Positions 26,215-34,880 of a stretch of DNA of 64,000 nucleotides are shown one piece after another. The position numbers were made by a program, and so were the translations under genes. The DNA lies in contig CAJLIR010000001.1 of the NCBI GenBank assembly GCA_905206805.1, positions 124,001 through 188,000 of the forward strand, read 5' to 3'. Under the pieces are notes generated by a model that saw only the letters and a program-made list of their open reading frames with translations, ran no database searches and was not told where the DNA came from. The DNA comes from an uncultured Caryophanales bacterium. GTDB taxonomy: Bacteria; Bacillota_I; Bacilli_A; RF39; UBA660. The number at the start of each line of letters is the position of its first letter. Positions within the stretch are counted from its first letter, which is position 1.

Positions 26215-27924
26215 TTAATCCCATACATTATTTAGAATAAGAAAATTATCATTAAATTTATTATTAAATATATTCGAATTATCATTAGCAAAACTATTTG
26301 ATAAACTACACAATAATAGTCCACATCCAAATATCCTTTCTGAGTCTTTTTTTATTATTTTTATAGTGTCATCAATATTCCAATATAGTTCAGATGAATC
26401 TGCAAAAATATAAATATATTTATAATTGTTAGAACAAAAATTTTCATACATCTTTTTTCCTACTTTTTTATAATTTCTACATTCTCCATTGTAATATTTA
26501 ATATAAGCTTGGCCATAAAAGAAGGATTTTAATTCTTCTTCATTTGGAATACATATTGATTGATTCATTATACGTTCAACAATATCTCCTATTATCATTG
26601 TATCGATTTTATAATTATTTGAAATTCGTTTTATTAGCTCATTTTTAATAAACGAATTGTTATTACCAGCAATAAGAATTTCTGCATCACGAACCTTAAA
26701 TTTATCATTTATTAATCTTATATACCCATTATAATAATGAAATCTTTTGGCATTAAATCCGTTATTTTCTAATATGCTTCCTTTATCACCATAAAAACAT
26801 TCATATTGACCATTTTCATACTTTTTTAACAACTCATAATCATTATCTTCCACTTTAATTATATTATTAAGAATTCTATACAAATTTTTTAATGTCCCAT
26901 CTTGTTCTACACAATATGAATAATTTAAATCATTAACATATATTTTATGTGCCGGTTCCGTTCTCAAAGATCTAATTTCATTTAATTTTTCGAATGATAA
27001 ATTACTAAATAATTTGTATTGACCAAAGTATGTTTTAAAAGCTTTATATTCTCTAAAACTCTCATTTTTCAAATCGTCCAAACTAAAATCATTTTTGTTA
27101 TCCATATTTTCATATCTACTTTTTATTAATTTTTTTAAATCCTTACCATTAATATTATCAAGAAATATTTTTGCTACTTCCATCATAAAATTAAATCTGT
27201 TAATTTTGGTAGGAAAAAATAGTGGCATAAAAAATTGCAATTCACCAACTTCATATTCATTCTTATATAATTTAAATCCATACTTTTCAACAAATATGTA
27301 ATTAACAATTTTTATTCCTTCCAGTATTACTGTATAAATATCCAATTCTTTTATTTCTAGCCATTTACCCAATAGGAGATTCTTGTAATTATAATAGTGA
27401 AAATCATATCTTCTATTATCCTCATTTAATATAAATGGTTGTAATAAAAGTTGTGATTGCTCTGAACAATCAATTAAATCTACTACAAAAGCGCCTAATA
27501 CAATTTTATTTTCCTCTAAATCATGACACAAACATAAATCTTTAATATATACATCTAATTTTGAATCATCTGTCGAACAAACATATCCTCTATAACCAGA
27601 CCACACAAAATGAAATTTGGGATTATTTAACAATAAATGCATTAACTCTTCATCAAAATATACTACTGTAAATGCGTAATAATTATTTATTAATATTAAT
27701 TCTATTTTATTGAAACCAAATTTATCAATAATTGATTTATAATTTTTATAAAACTTCGTATTAAGAAAAAAATAATCATTCAAATTTTCAGCAGATTCTA
27801 TATATCCATACCTCAATAAATATTTTTTTATATTATCACTTATAGATAATTTACAAGCATAACCCCTACTCTTTATAAATTCCTTGCAAATTAATAAAAC
27901 TTCGTTGTCACTTAATCTTTTCAC
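26215..27924 (-). CDS. Uncharacterised protein with HEPN-like R-x4-H motif, first gene of two-gene module
   Basis: A 569-aa protein. The start is taken as GTG at 27924 with AGAAGGTG 6 nt upstream; a GTG three codons earlier is possible. The middle (about residues 300-360) reads FEKLNEIRSLRTEPAHKIYVNDLNYSY, then a helix. Arg-Thr-Glu-Pro-Ala-His is an R-x4-H motif of the kind catalytic in HEPN ribonucleases. The N-terminal 200 residues and the C-terminal 150 residues (including DAEILIAGNNNSF) match nothing I know. No membrane segment. It is transcribed with the 302-aa protein. RNase activity is inference. Confidence 0.72.
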   Translation of the reverse strand: MKRLSDNEVLLICKEFIKSRGYACKLSISDNIKKYLLRYGYIESAENLNDYFFLNTKFYKNYKSIIDKFGFNKIELILINNYYAFTVVYFDEELMHLLLNNPKFHFVWSGYRGYVCSTDDSKLDVYIKDLCLCHDLEENKIVLGAFVVDLIDCSEQSQLLLQPFILNEDNRRYDFHYYNYKNLLLGKWLEIKELDIYTVILEGIKIVNYIFVEKYGFKLYKNEYEVGELQFFMPLFFPTKINRFNFMMEVAKIFLDNINGKDLKKLIKSRYENMDNKNDFSLDDLKNESFREYKAFKTYFGQYKLFSNLSFEKLNEIRSLRTEPAHKIYVNDLNYSYCVEQDGTLKNLYRILNNIIKVEDNDYELLKKYENGQYECFYGDKGSILENNGFNAKRFHYYNGYIRLINDKFKVRDAEILIAGNNNSFIKNELIKRISNNYKIDTMIIGDIVERIMNQSICIPNEEELKSFFYGQAYIKYYNGECRNYKKVGKKMYENFCSNNYKYIYIFADSSELYWNIDDTIKIIKKDSERIFGCGLLLCSLSNSFANDNSNIFNNKFNDNFLILNNVWD

Positions 27925-27982
27925 GTTATTCACCTTCTATATTTTTTAGTTTTCAAAAAATTATAAATTTTCAAATCGTTTG

Positions 27983-29224
27983 CTACATATATATTTTTGC
28001 TTCAAATTTTTTAATTTTTTCCATTTCTTTTTTAATTTGTTTTTTGAATTTATTTAATTTTCTTTTTTTAATATTTAATGTGGATTTAACAACCCTTTTA
28101 TCTATATATCTAATTTCTTCTGTTTTTATGTTTACTCTCAATATTGTTTCACACTTTATATATTCTTTTCTACTTACACCCATTTCATCTACGATAGTAA
28201 CATCATAAACATTCTTTCTTATCAACTTATAATTATCAATTCCTCCAGAACCTCCTTGAAAATCAATTGATTTAAAGAAATTGCTACATACGTCAAAAAA
28301 ATTTTCTTGATTTTTTAAATATTCTCCTACTATTTCGTCAATGTTACTTTTCTCAGGAATAGTTTCAATTATTTTCTTTTGTTTTTCTTCGTATTCAATT
28401 CTACTAATTTCATCTTCAATTATTTCTTGTGGAATTTCATATTTAAAATCTGTTCCTATTTTTACATATTTTTCATTAACTGATACAAATGCATTAGGAT
28501 TGTATTGACATATTCCTTCACTTTCACAACATGAAATTGATAAACTTCCCTCTAATTTTTGCATATATTTATTTTCCAATAAATCATCATAAAATACCAA
28601 TATAGTTAGTCTCTTATAAAATTCTGTATCATTTTTTGGAAATTCAAAATACATAGTATAATTTATTGTTTCTTTAGGTTCTATTATTTGGTTTTCTATG
28701 CCACTCCTACTATCATCGTTTTCTATTCCTATAATTTTTTGAAACCAAATATTTTGTGCTGAACCTAATCCAACATTTTTTATTTCTATATTTAGTTGTA
28801 CTTTATAATTATCATTACTAGTTTCACAATCAACATGGTAAACTACTCCATCACATGACTTTTCTTCATTATCACAGCTAAATTTTAACACCGGAAGATT
28901 TTCTAAACGTAATTGTTCCTTTATCTTATTATCTGCATTCTTGTCATCTATTTTTATCATTTTTTCTTCTTCCTTGATTGTGAAATAGACACCTATAACA
29001 GTAAATAATCCACCTACCATTTGAGCAATTCCCATAAAATAGTCTTCATCATTCCATTTTTCACTTGGAAAACACACCAAAAACATAACAGCACCAATAA
29101 TTGTTAATGCTACTAAAAAGATAAGAATTTTATTTATTTTATCTCCTTTATAAAATTTAAAGTAAAGGATTGAGAGTAGAGATATAACTACCAATATAAT
29201 AATTGTCAAAAGAATATTATTCAT
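27983..29224 (-). CDS. Membrane-anchored protein of unknown function
   Basis: The start at 29224 has GGAGGTAATTTT directly before ATG. The 413-aa product has three N-terminal membrane segments (about residues 3-22, 33-51 and 64-82). They are followed by a soluble part with a beta-sandwich-like region (about 115-235, YKVQLNIEIKNVGLGSAQNIWF) and a helical, Lys-rich C-terminus. The middle resembles CARDB/Ig-like folds but is not assigned. It lies just inside the left att-like region of the mobilizable element and upstream of the HEPN-like module. Confidence 0.7.
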   Translation of the reverse strand: MNNILLTIIILVVISLLSILYFKFYKGDKINKILIFLVALTIIGAVMFLVCFPSEKWNDEDYFMGIAQMVGGLFTVIGVYFTIKEEEKMIKIDDKNADNKIKEQLRLENLPVLKFSCDNEEKSCDGVVYHVDCETSNDNYKVQLNIEIKNVGLGSAQNIWFQKIIGIENDDSRSGIENQIIEPKETINYTMYFEFPKNDTEFYKRLTILVFYDDLLENKYMQKLEGSLSISCCESEGICQYNPNAFVSVNEKYVKIGTDFKYEIPQEIIEDEISRIEYEEKQKKIIETIPEKSNIDEIVGEYLKNQENFFDVCSNFFKSIDFQGGSGGIDNYKLIRKNVYDVTIVDEMGVSRKEYIKCETILRVNIKTEEIRYIDKRVVKSTLNIKKRKLNKFKKQIKKEMEKIKKFEAKIYM

Positions 29225-29318
29225 AAAATTACCTCCAAACAAAAAAACTATAATCATAAATTATAGTTTTAAATCGCTATTATAATTATATCATAATTAC
29301 TTTATAAAAAACATACTT

Positions 29319-29340
29319 TGCCACCTAAATGCCACCTAAA
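29319..29340. repeat. Tandem 11-bp repeat, possible arm site of a second integrase
   Basis: TGCCACCTAAA occurs twice in perfect tandem, directly left of the att-like core at 29360-29408. This is the position integrase arm sites take at element ends, but the sequence differs from the GGTATCTG arms of the resident integrase. A near-copy, TTTGTCACCTA, lies at 25136-25146. Confidence 0.5.
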
Positions 29341-29359
29341 GCAAAATAAAAAGACCCTA

Positions 29360-29545
29360 ATGCCTTATAAACAAACAAAATGAGACGCCGTAGCGTCTCT
29401 TCAGGGGGAAATATTATTATCAGTTCGTAACAATTTATTAATTGATTAAAGTCTTACAAAATAAGGCTTTTTCTTTTATCAAAATTTATCAAAGTTTATT
29501 AAAATAACTTTATTTTTGTCATTTAGTATCTGATTTTGGTATCTG
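29360..29545. other. Left attachment-like region of integrative element
   Basis: Contains CCTTATAAA (29363-29371), a 7-bp hairpin (GAGACGC-CGTA-GCGTCTC, 29382-29399), CTTCAGGGGG (29399-29408) and arm-like repeats AGTATCTG (29525-29532) and GGTATCTG (29538-29545). The same order of elements, with a different hairpin sequence, is found at the right end beside the integrase. The 13-mer TTTTGGTATCTGG is identical at 29534-29546 and 39941-39953. The exact crossover bases are not resolved. No gene is seen in 29225-29566. Confidence 0.6.
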
Positions 29546-29566
29546 GAAAACAATATAGTATTTAAA

Positions 29567-31339
29567 TCATTTTTCCCATTGAGAAATAATTTCATTAAAA
29601 TCATCATCATGCCATTGCTCTTTCCAAACATCAAAATACATTATATCGTTTGATGATGGTTCAGGATTACATCTATCTATTCTAACAACTGAAGGCATTA
29701 TAACTGATTCTCCAATAAGCAAAGCTTCACCAGCACTCAATGAGTTGAGCTTGCTTGTTAAATCACCTAGTGTATCAGGCAAAAGTTTTTTTACATAGTT
29801 TTGATCATCTGGATTTGTTAGACGCATTGAAATAAATGTATTACATTGAGAAAATATTGTTTCAGATATTTCTGAAGGTCGTTGACTTACTATTGCAAGT
29901 GTAATACCATATTTTCTCCCTTCTTTTGCAATTCGTTCAATAGATAATTTTGAGGACTTGTATTTTGACAATTCACTTTTAGGTACATATTTATGAGCTT
30001 CTTCAAATACTAATAATAAAGGTATTTTATTGTCTCCATTAATCTTTTTATTATAATAAGAAAAATCAAATAATAATCTAGATATTAAAGATACTGTAAT
30101 ACTAAGTACTTCAAAAGGAACTCCACTTAAATCTATAATAGTAATATTAGATTTTTTATTATATCCTGTAAATTCTTCTAATACTTCCTTAAATTCAATT
30201 TTTTTGGATTTATCACCAAATAAGAAATCTAATCTCTTATCTGTAATCTTATTATAAAATCGATTTATAAATTTATCAATCGAACCATCACTATATGTTC
30301 CTTTTTTTATTTTTCCATTAACAGAAGGTTGAAATTCTAATATTTCTTTAAAATAATCACTATACTTTTGTGATATATTCTCATATGTAACATCACCAGT
30401 TTTATATTTTGCGATTAAATCATTTCCATAGTCGTATGTTTCTAATTTTAAATTTCTTAAACAAGTATATATTTCAGATACATCAAACTTCAATGGCGAA
30501 TCAAAATCAATTTTTTCTGTATCTAATGGATTATCACTTTCACTATTATGTTTCTGTTTATTTAAAGTAATCAAGTTTCTTAATAAAGAAGACTGATTAT
30601 AATTATTATTATCACCAGCATCTAAAAATAGTTCTTCAAGTTCATCCCCGTTTAATAACCAATATGGAAGAATCAAATTATCTATATTAATTATATTTGC
30701 ATTTGGAAAAGCAGTTGCATACTCAGAATGTATATCAAATATTACTATATGTGAATTATTTAAAGAAGAAAAATCACTATTCTTAGAAGCGATCGCATTT
30801 TGAATTATTTTAGCAGTTGTATGTGATTTACCTGAGCCACTAGAGCCTACTATTGCTAAATGCTTATTAAAAAATTTATTTCCATTTACATTTACTTTTA
30901 CACTTGAATTAGGTAAAGTTGAAAAACAAAATTTTTCATTATCTTCAATGCAGTCACTGAATATTTTATCAATAATCGTATCTTTTGCAACAGATACAGA
31001 TTTTGGTGGGATGGATAATGTATCACCACCTCTTGTAAATTTACCATTACATATACTCCCTAAAGGTGTAGCTTCTAATACATATCTTCTTTCTGTTTCT
31101 ACTACTTTTTCTCCATCTTCATTTACCTTTGTAACATCAATCAAATCTATTTTAAAATTATCAATTATAGCAACAACTACATATTCATCTTCTTCTGAAT
31201 TTTCATCTTTAATTTCCAAATATGAACCAACTTTAAGCTTATCTTCAGCTGTTTTCCAATTATCCATATTATAAATCATTATCTTTACTTTATCAGGGCT
31301 GACTGAAATAACCTCTGCATTTATTTTTTCTGAATCCAT
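29567..31339 (-). CDS. HerA-family ATPase (DUF87)
   Basis: A 590-aa HerA/FtsK-superfamily hexameric translocase. The N-terminal beta-barrel (about 1-120) has CNGKFTRGGDTLSIPP. Walker A is GSSGSGKS at 165-172 and Walker B LLLVFEEAHKYVP near 445. SQRPSEISETIFSQCNTFISMRLTNPDD is the sensor and arginine-finger region typical of HerA. It is the second gene of an operon with a DUF4297/Cap4-like nuclease (12 nt apart), the pairing known from anti-phage systems such as DUF4297-HerA and Sir2-HerA. AAGGAG precedes the ATG. Confidence 0.92.
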   Translation of the reverse strand: MDSEKINAEVISVSPDKVKIMIYNMDNWKTAEDKLKVGSYLEIKDENSEEDEYVVVAIIDNFKIDLIDVTKVNEDGEKVVETERRYVLEATPLGSICNGKFTRGGDTLSIPPKSVSVAKDTIIDKIFSDCIEDNEKFCFSTLPNSSVKVNVNGNKFFNKHLAIVGSSGSGKSHTTAKIIQNAIASKNSDFSSLNNSHIVIFDIHSEYATAFPNANIINIDNLILPYWLLNGDELEELFLDAGDNNNYNQSSLLRNLITLNKQKHNSESDNPLDTEKIDFDSPLKFDVSEIYTCLRNLKLETYDYGNDLIAKYKTGDVTYENISQKYSDYFKEILEFQPSVNGKIKKGTYSDGSIDKFINRFYNKITDKRLDFLFGDKSKKIEFKEVLEEFTGYNKKSNITIIDLSGVPFEVLSITVSLISRLLFDFSYYNKKINGDNKIPLLLVFEEAHKYVPKSELSKYKSSKLSIERIAKEGRKYGITLAIVSQRPSEISETIFSQCNTFISMRLTNPDDQNYVKKLLPDTLGDLTSKLNSLSAGEALLIGESVIMPSVVRIDRCNPEPSSNDIMYFDVWKEQWHDDDFNEIISQWEK

Positions 31340-31351
31340 TTCTACACTCCT

Positions 31352-32512
31352 TTACTTCAAAATTTTGAAAATATCATTAACTTCATCTATCTCTATAGAG
31401 ATTTGATTTAATGATTTATATAAAACCTCATTTACCTTATCATAAAACTGATAAATTTTTATTCCATCATTACTTAATTTATCTATTACTTTCATCATAT
31501 CATCTTCTATACTAACTAACTTACAAGATATATTATCTTTTACATGAAATTTTTTTGTTATATAATCAACATTAAAATCAGAATCTTTATATATATAACC
31601 ATCAGTAAAACCTATCGAATTAAATACCTTTTCTTTTAATTTTACTAAATCTGATAATTCTATATTTGGTAAATAAATATACGGGGCACTTGATATTATC
31701 ATAGTTTTTCTCTTATTTACTACATAAAACCTTTTCACTATTTTACAAATACAATCATAGTAATCATCAATAGATGTAAATGGCATATTAATGATGAATA
31801 ATCTATTATGGTTATTTATGTTTTTTTCAAAGAAATACTCTTTTTTTATACTTTTTAGGTATCTTTCTTTTCCATAATATTTTAATGAATAATCATGAAA
31901 TATTTTTGCAGATGAATCAGCTATATAGGTTAATAGTTCTTTTTTCGTACAATTTCTTTTTTTAGGAATATTCTTTATAATAATATTAATTATATATGTA
32001 ATTAAACTAAAATAATAAATTTCTGCTATCTCTTTTGAAACATTCATAATTTTACTTATTAACTTAATTAGTTCATTGCTTTTATTGATATAATCCTTAG
32101 AAAAAATGACTTTAAAATGAGTAATGAATTCTCTTTTTTGTTCTTCAGTAAAATTATATTCTCTTTTATCGATTTTACAGTTTAATAATACTTTATCAAG
32201 ATCATTAGTTGTATTAAATAATAATGTTTCGTCAGTTCTATCCGGGAAATATACATATAATACGTAATCTTTTTTGGTTTCTAAATATTCTGAAAATATT
32301 TTTATAGTTGGCTCCTTAATTTTTGAATTAGTAAAATGTTGAGTTTCTTTATACTTCATTTGATAAATTAGTTCATTATCATTAAAGTCTTGAATTTGCT
32401 CAAAACTAAATACCTTGTTCTCATCTTTACAATTTAACACTTCAATCAAAGATACTATATATTGATATGAAAATCCTTTTATTGCGTAATATCCTCCTTC
32501 TTCTTCCAACAT
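31352..32512 (-). CDS. DUF4297/Cap4-like nuclease, HerA partner
   Basis: The start at 32512 is set by AGGAGG; 19 codons upstream are open but lack a site. The 386-aa product opens with GGYYAIKGFSYQYIVSLIEVL, then Glu38-x3-Asp42 and Gln51-x-Lys53 (FEQIQDF, IYQMKYKE). This is the layout of the PD-(D/E)xK-type nuclease domain of DUF4297/Cap4 proteins: a G-x-x-YQ start, then E-x3-D and QxK. The rest is helical and unassigned, as is usual for the sensor or oligomerisation part. Adjacent HerA supports a two-gene anti-phage nuclease-translocase. Assignment is from motif pattern. Confidence 0.8.
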   Translation of the reverse strand: MLEEEGGYYAIKGFSYQYIVSLIEVLNCKDENKVFSFEQIQDFNDNELIYQMKYKETQHFTNSKIKEPTIKIFSEYLETKKDYVLYVYFPDRTDETLLFNTTNDLDKVLLNCKIDKREYNFTEEQKREFITHFKVIFSKDYINKSNELIKLISKIMNVSKEIAEIYYFSLITYIINIIIKNIPKKRNCTKKELLTYIADSSAKIFHDYSLKYYGKERYLKSIKKEYFFEKNINNHNRLFIINMPFTSIDDYYDCICKIVKRFYVVNKRKTMIISSAPYIYLPNIELSDLVKLKEKVFNSIGFTDGYIYKDSDFNVDYITKKFHVKDNISCKLVSIEDDMMKVIDKLSNDGIKIYQFYDKVNEVLYKSLNQISIEIDEVNDIFKILK

Positions 32513-32587
32513 AAACAACCTCCTAACAAAAAAGTGCAAATAAAAACTTAATAAAGCCTTTACTATCACTCCCTTTTTATAAACTAT

Positions 32588-32616
32588 ATTATATCAAAAT
32601 TATCTATTTTTTGACA
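32588..32616 (-). promoter_or_regulatory. Promoter of nuclease-HerA operon
   Basis: Minus-strand TGTCAA (32616-32611), 17-bp spacer and TATAAT (32593-32588), about 75 bp upstream of the nuclease start. Confidence 0.55.
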
Positions 32617-32640
32617 TTAATTTGGATAAATTTATAAAAA

Positions 32641-32700
32641 TGACACAGTGACACAGTATTGATGGGTACCCCACAAGCATTTATAGTGTCATAGTGTCAT
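32641..32700. repeat. Imperfect inverted repeat of TGACAC units
   Basis: TGACACAGTGACACAGT (32641-32657) faces ATAGTGTCATAGTGTCAT (32683-32700), so each arm holds two TGACAC units. Between them is GATGGGTACCCCACAAGC. On the minus strand the second arm is followed by TTTTTAT, so it could end the ABC-F/kinase transcript. The repeated units would also suit an operator or replication site. Confidence 0.6.
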
Positions 32701-32710
32701 AAATCTATTT

Positions 32711-33199
32711 TTATCTTTCTACTTTATATAGTATATCATATTCATCTTCAGTTGGTTCTTCCCATTTAGATTCTAGTTTTTTCATTAATCCTTCATCCAA
32801 ATAGAAATCAGAGCCACCATTACCATCTAATACTCTTTGATTTCTTTCTTCAATATTATGTTTCCAAGTATCATCATCAACACATACATAATGTATTTCA
32901 CAATCTACTCCATTATTTTTATAGTATTCTTTTATTTCTTTTCTATCTTTACTTGACCAAAGTCCTCTTTCAAAAATTACATTAGCACCCGCCTTAGCAA
33001 TTTCACCAACTTTTCTAGTCAAATACTTATTCAATCTTTCAGAAAAGACATTATAAAATTCTCCTTGTTCATTATTAATTAGTTCATAAGTAGCTTCATC
33101 TGGCGAAATTATCACTGCATTTAAAGAATCTTTTAATTGCTTTGAATAATAACTTTTACCACTACAAATTTTACCACATACTAATATTACTTTTCCCAT
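32711..33199 (-). CDS. P-loop kinase-like protein (AAA family, zeta/chloramphenicol-kinase type fold)
   Basis: A 162-aa nucleoside/nucleotide-kinase-like protein with Walker A GKICSGKS at residues 9-16, Asp-containing ISPDEATYELI and FERGLWSSKDR as the second conserved strand. The lid-like segment EERNQRVLDGNGGSDFYLDE follows. The overall layout matches small P-loop kinases that phosphorylate small molecules or antibiotics. It follows the ABC-F gene by 10 nt, so it is probably expressed with it. The substrate is unknown. Confidence 0.8.
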   Translation of the reverse strand: MGKVILVCGKICSGKSYYSKQLKDSLNAVIISPDEATYELINNEQGEFYNVFSERLNKYLTRKVGEIAKAGANVIFERGLWSSKDRKEIKEYYKNNGVDCEIHYVCVDDDTWKHNIEERNQRVLDGNGGSDFYLDEGLMKKLESKWEEPTEDEYDILYKVER

Positions 33200-33209
33200 A
33201 TAGACCTCC

Positions 33210-34712
33210 TTATCTTTCTTTTACTAATCCATTTGGTGTTAGAATATAAAGAGCATTTACTACTTGATTAATATATTTTCGATCATGAGATACACTAATT
33301 ATAGTACCTTTATATTCATTTAAAACTTTTCTAATAACCGGATTTGATAATGGACTTACATTTCTTGTAGGCTCATCAAGTATTAAAACATCACATTTAT
33401 CTAATACCAATTTAATAAGAAATAGTTTTGCCTTGGTCCCATTACTTAAATCTTTAATATTACTAATCATTTCATCTCGAGTAAATTTCATATTTCCTAA
33501 AAACATTCTTGCTTTTGTAATTTCATCTTTACTGCCCTTAGGACAAACAAAATCTAATACATATTTATAATTATTTAAGATGTCATCATAATTTTGTGGC
33601 ATATAACCAACCTTAATATCATTTCTATCTTTTAATTCGTTATAAATTAACTTAATTAGTGTAGATTTACCAACACCATTTTTACCTATAATACATAAAT
33701 GTACATTGCCAATTACATCTAACTTTATATTTTTAGATAATACCTTATCAGATACTTTTAATTCATCTATATTTAAATTGATTATATTTTTTGATCTTGG
33801 AATTTCAACATTTTCGAAAAAGAAACTAATGCTTTCTTCAACATCTGGTATTTCGGTTAATTCAGTTTCATCTAGTTTTCTCTCTTGTGATTTTAATGAA
33901 TGCATTTTCTTTTTTAAAACTTGAGCTCCATGTGGATCTGCTCTTGTGATTGTATTTTGTTGATATTCAACTTTTTGAATTATTCTTTGTAGTTTTTCCT
34001 GTTGTTTATTAAATTCTCTTTTTTCAGATCTTGCTACTTGTGTTTGTTTTTCAATTTTTCTAAGCCTTTGTTCAACATAAGTATCGTAATCAATTTTTAA
34101 TAAAGTATGTCTACATTCTGTCTTCTTTTTTATTTGTTCTAAATGTAAAATCATATTTGCTGTATTAGCTAGTAATGTTTCATCATGTGAAACATACATA
34201 ATCGGCTTATTAGTATTATTAATAAATTTTTCTAACCATTCCAATGTTTCAATATCTAAATCATTAGTAGGCTCATCTAAAAATAAGATATCATATTCGT
34301 TTAATAGTAATTTTAAAATACTAATTTTAACTTTTTCGCCACCTGATAATGTTTTTATTTTTTGTTTTAAAATATCATCAGTTAAATTAATCAAATCTAG
34401 GTATTTATATAAATTATTAATCTTATCATAATAATCACTTTCATCAATAAACAAAAATTCATATACACTTTTATCTAATTTATCAGTACTAATAGATTGT
34501 TCTAAATAACCAATTCTATTACCTTTTAGATTAATATTTCCACTAATTTCAGCATATTCACAAATACCTAAAATTGATTTTAATAAAGTGGATTTACCAT
34601 TTCCTTCTTCACCAATAATAGCAAGTTTATCACCATTATTTAGTATTAAATTTAAATTTTTAATTAAATATCTATCACTAATAGATATAGTTAAATCTTT
34701 TATTTCTAACAT
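33210..34712 (-). CDS. ABC-F family ATPase, possible ribosome-protection protein
   Basis: A soluble protein of 500 aa with two ABC domains and no membrane segments. Walker A sites are GEEGNGKST and GKNGVGKST; signatures are LSGGEKVK and LSNGTKAK; Walker B regions are FLDEPTNDLD and LDEPTRNVSP. The second lacks the usual NxxD and carries SPLSNPVIR instead, a trait of a mobile-element ABC-F subgroup. The interdomain linker is basic and coiled (about 195-275). ABC-F proteins of this sort displace ribosome-targeting antibiotics or rescue stalled ribosomes. Mobile location and a leader peptide upstream favour resistance. The spectrum cannot be inferred. Confidence 0.88.
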   Translation of the reverse strand: MLEIKDLTISISDRYLIKNLNLILNNGDKLAIIGEEGNGKSTLLKSILGICEYAEISGNINLKGNRIGYLEQSISTDKLDKSVYEFLFIDESDYYDKINNLYKYLDLINLTDDILKQKIKTLSGGEKVKISILKLLLNEYDILFLDEPTNDLDIETLEWLEKFINNTNKPIMYVSHDETLLANTANMILHLEQIKKKTECRHTLLKIDYDTYVEQRLRKIEKQTQVARSEKREFNKQQEKLQRIIQKVEYQQNTITRADPHGAQVLKKKMHSLKSQERKLDETELTEIPDVEESISFFFENVEIPRSKNIINLNIDELKVSDKVLSKNIKLDVIGNVHLCIIGKNGVGKSTLIKLIYNELKDRNDIKVGYMPQNYDDILNNYKYVLDFVCPKGSKDEITKARMFLGNMKFTRDEMISNIKDLSNGTKAKLFLIKLVLDKCDVLILDEPTRNVSPLSNPVIRKVLNEYKGTIISVSHDRKYINQVVNALYILTPNGLVKER

Positions 34713-34790
34713 ATTATGCCTCCTTTTTTCGGCATAATCAAAGTTTATGCCATACTTATTTAGTCATTGTTCTCATTTTCTCACCTCTTA
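34713..34790 (-). promoter_or_regulatory. Leader peptide and attenuation-like region of ABC-F gene
   Basis: Upstream of the ABC-F gene a ribosome-binding site (GAGGTGAG) precedes a six-codon ORF (34776-34756, MRTMTK and TAA). After it, GGCATAA pairs with TTATGCC, and a second copy of GGCATAA lies within the ABC-F ribosome-binding region (GGAGGCATAATATG). TTATGCC could therefore pair with either copy, exposing or masking the ABC-F start. This is the layout of drug-responsive translational attenuation seen at other ABC-F and erm genes. The direction of control is not resolved. Confidence 0.7.
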
Positions 34791-34843
34791 ATTTTTAAAT
34801 TTTTCTTAAAACAAATTTTTTTGATTTTTCGTTTTATATTTTT

Positions 34844-34879
34844 TTATAGAACGAATTTTTTGATTTTTTCGTTCTATAA
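34844..34879. repeat. Perfect 12-bp inverted repeat
   Basis: TTATAGAACGAA and TTCGTTCTATAA are separated by 12 A/T bases just after the XRE regulator gene. No T run follows on the minus strand, so it is a poor intrinsic terminator and could be an operator or transcript-stabilising hairpin. Confidence 0.6.
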
Positions 34880-34880
34880 C

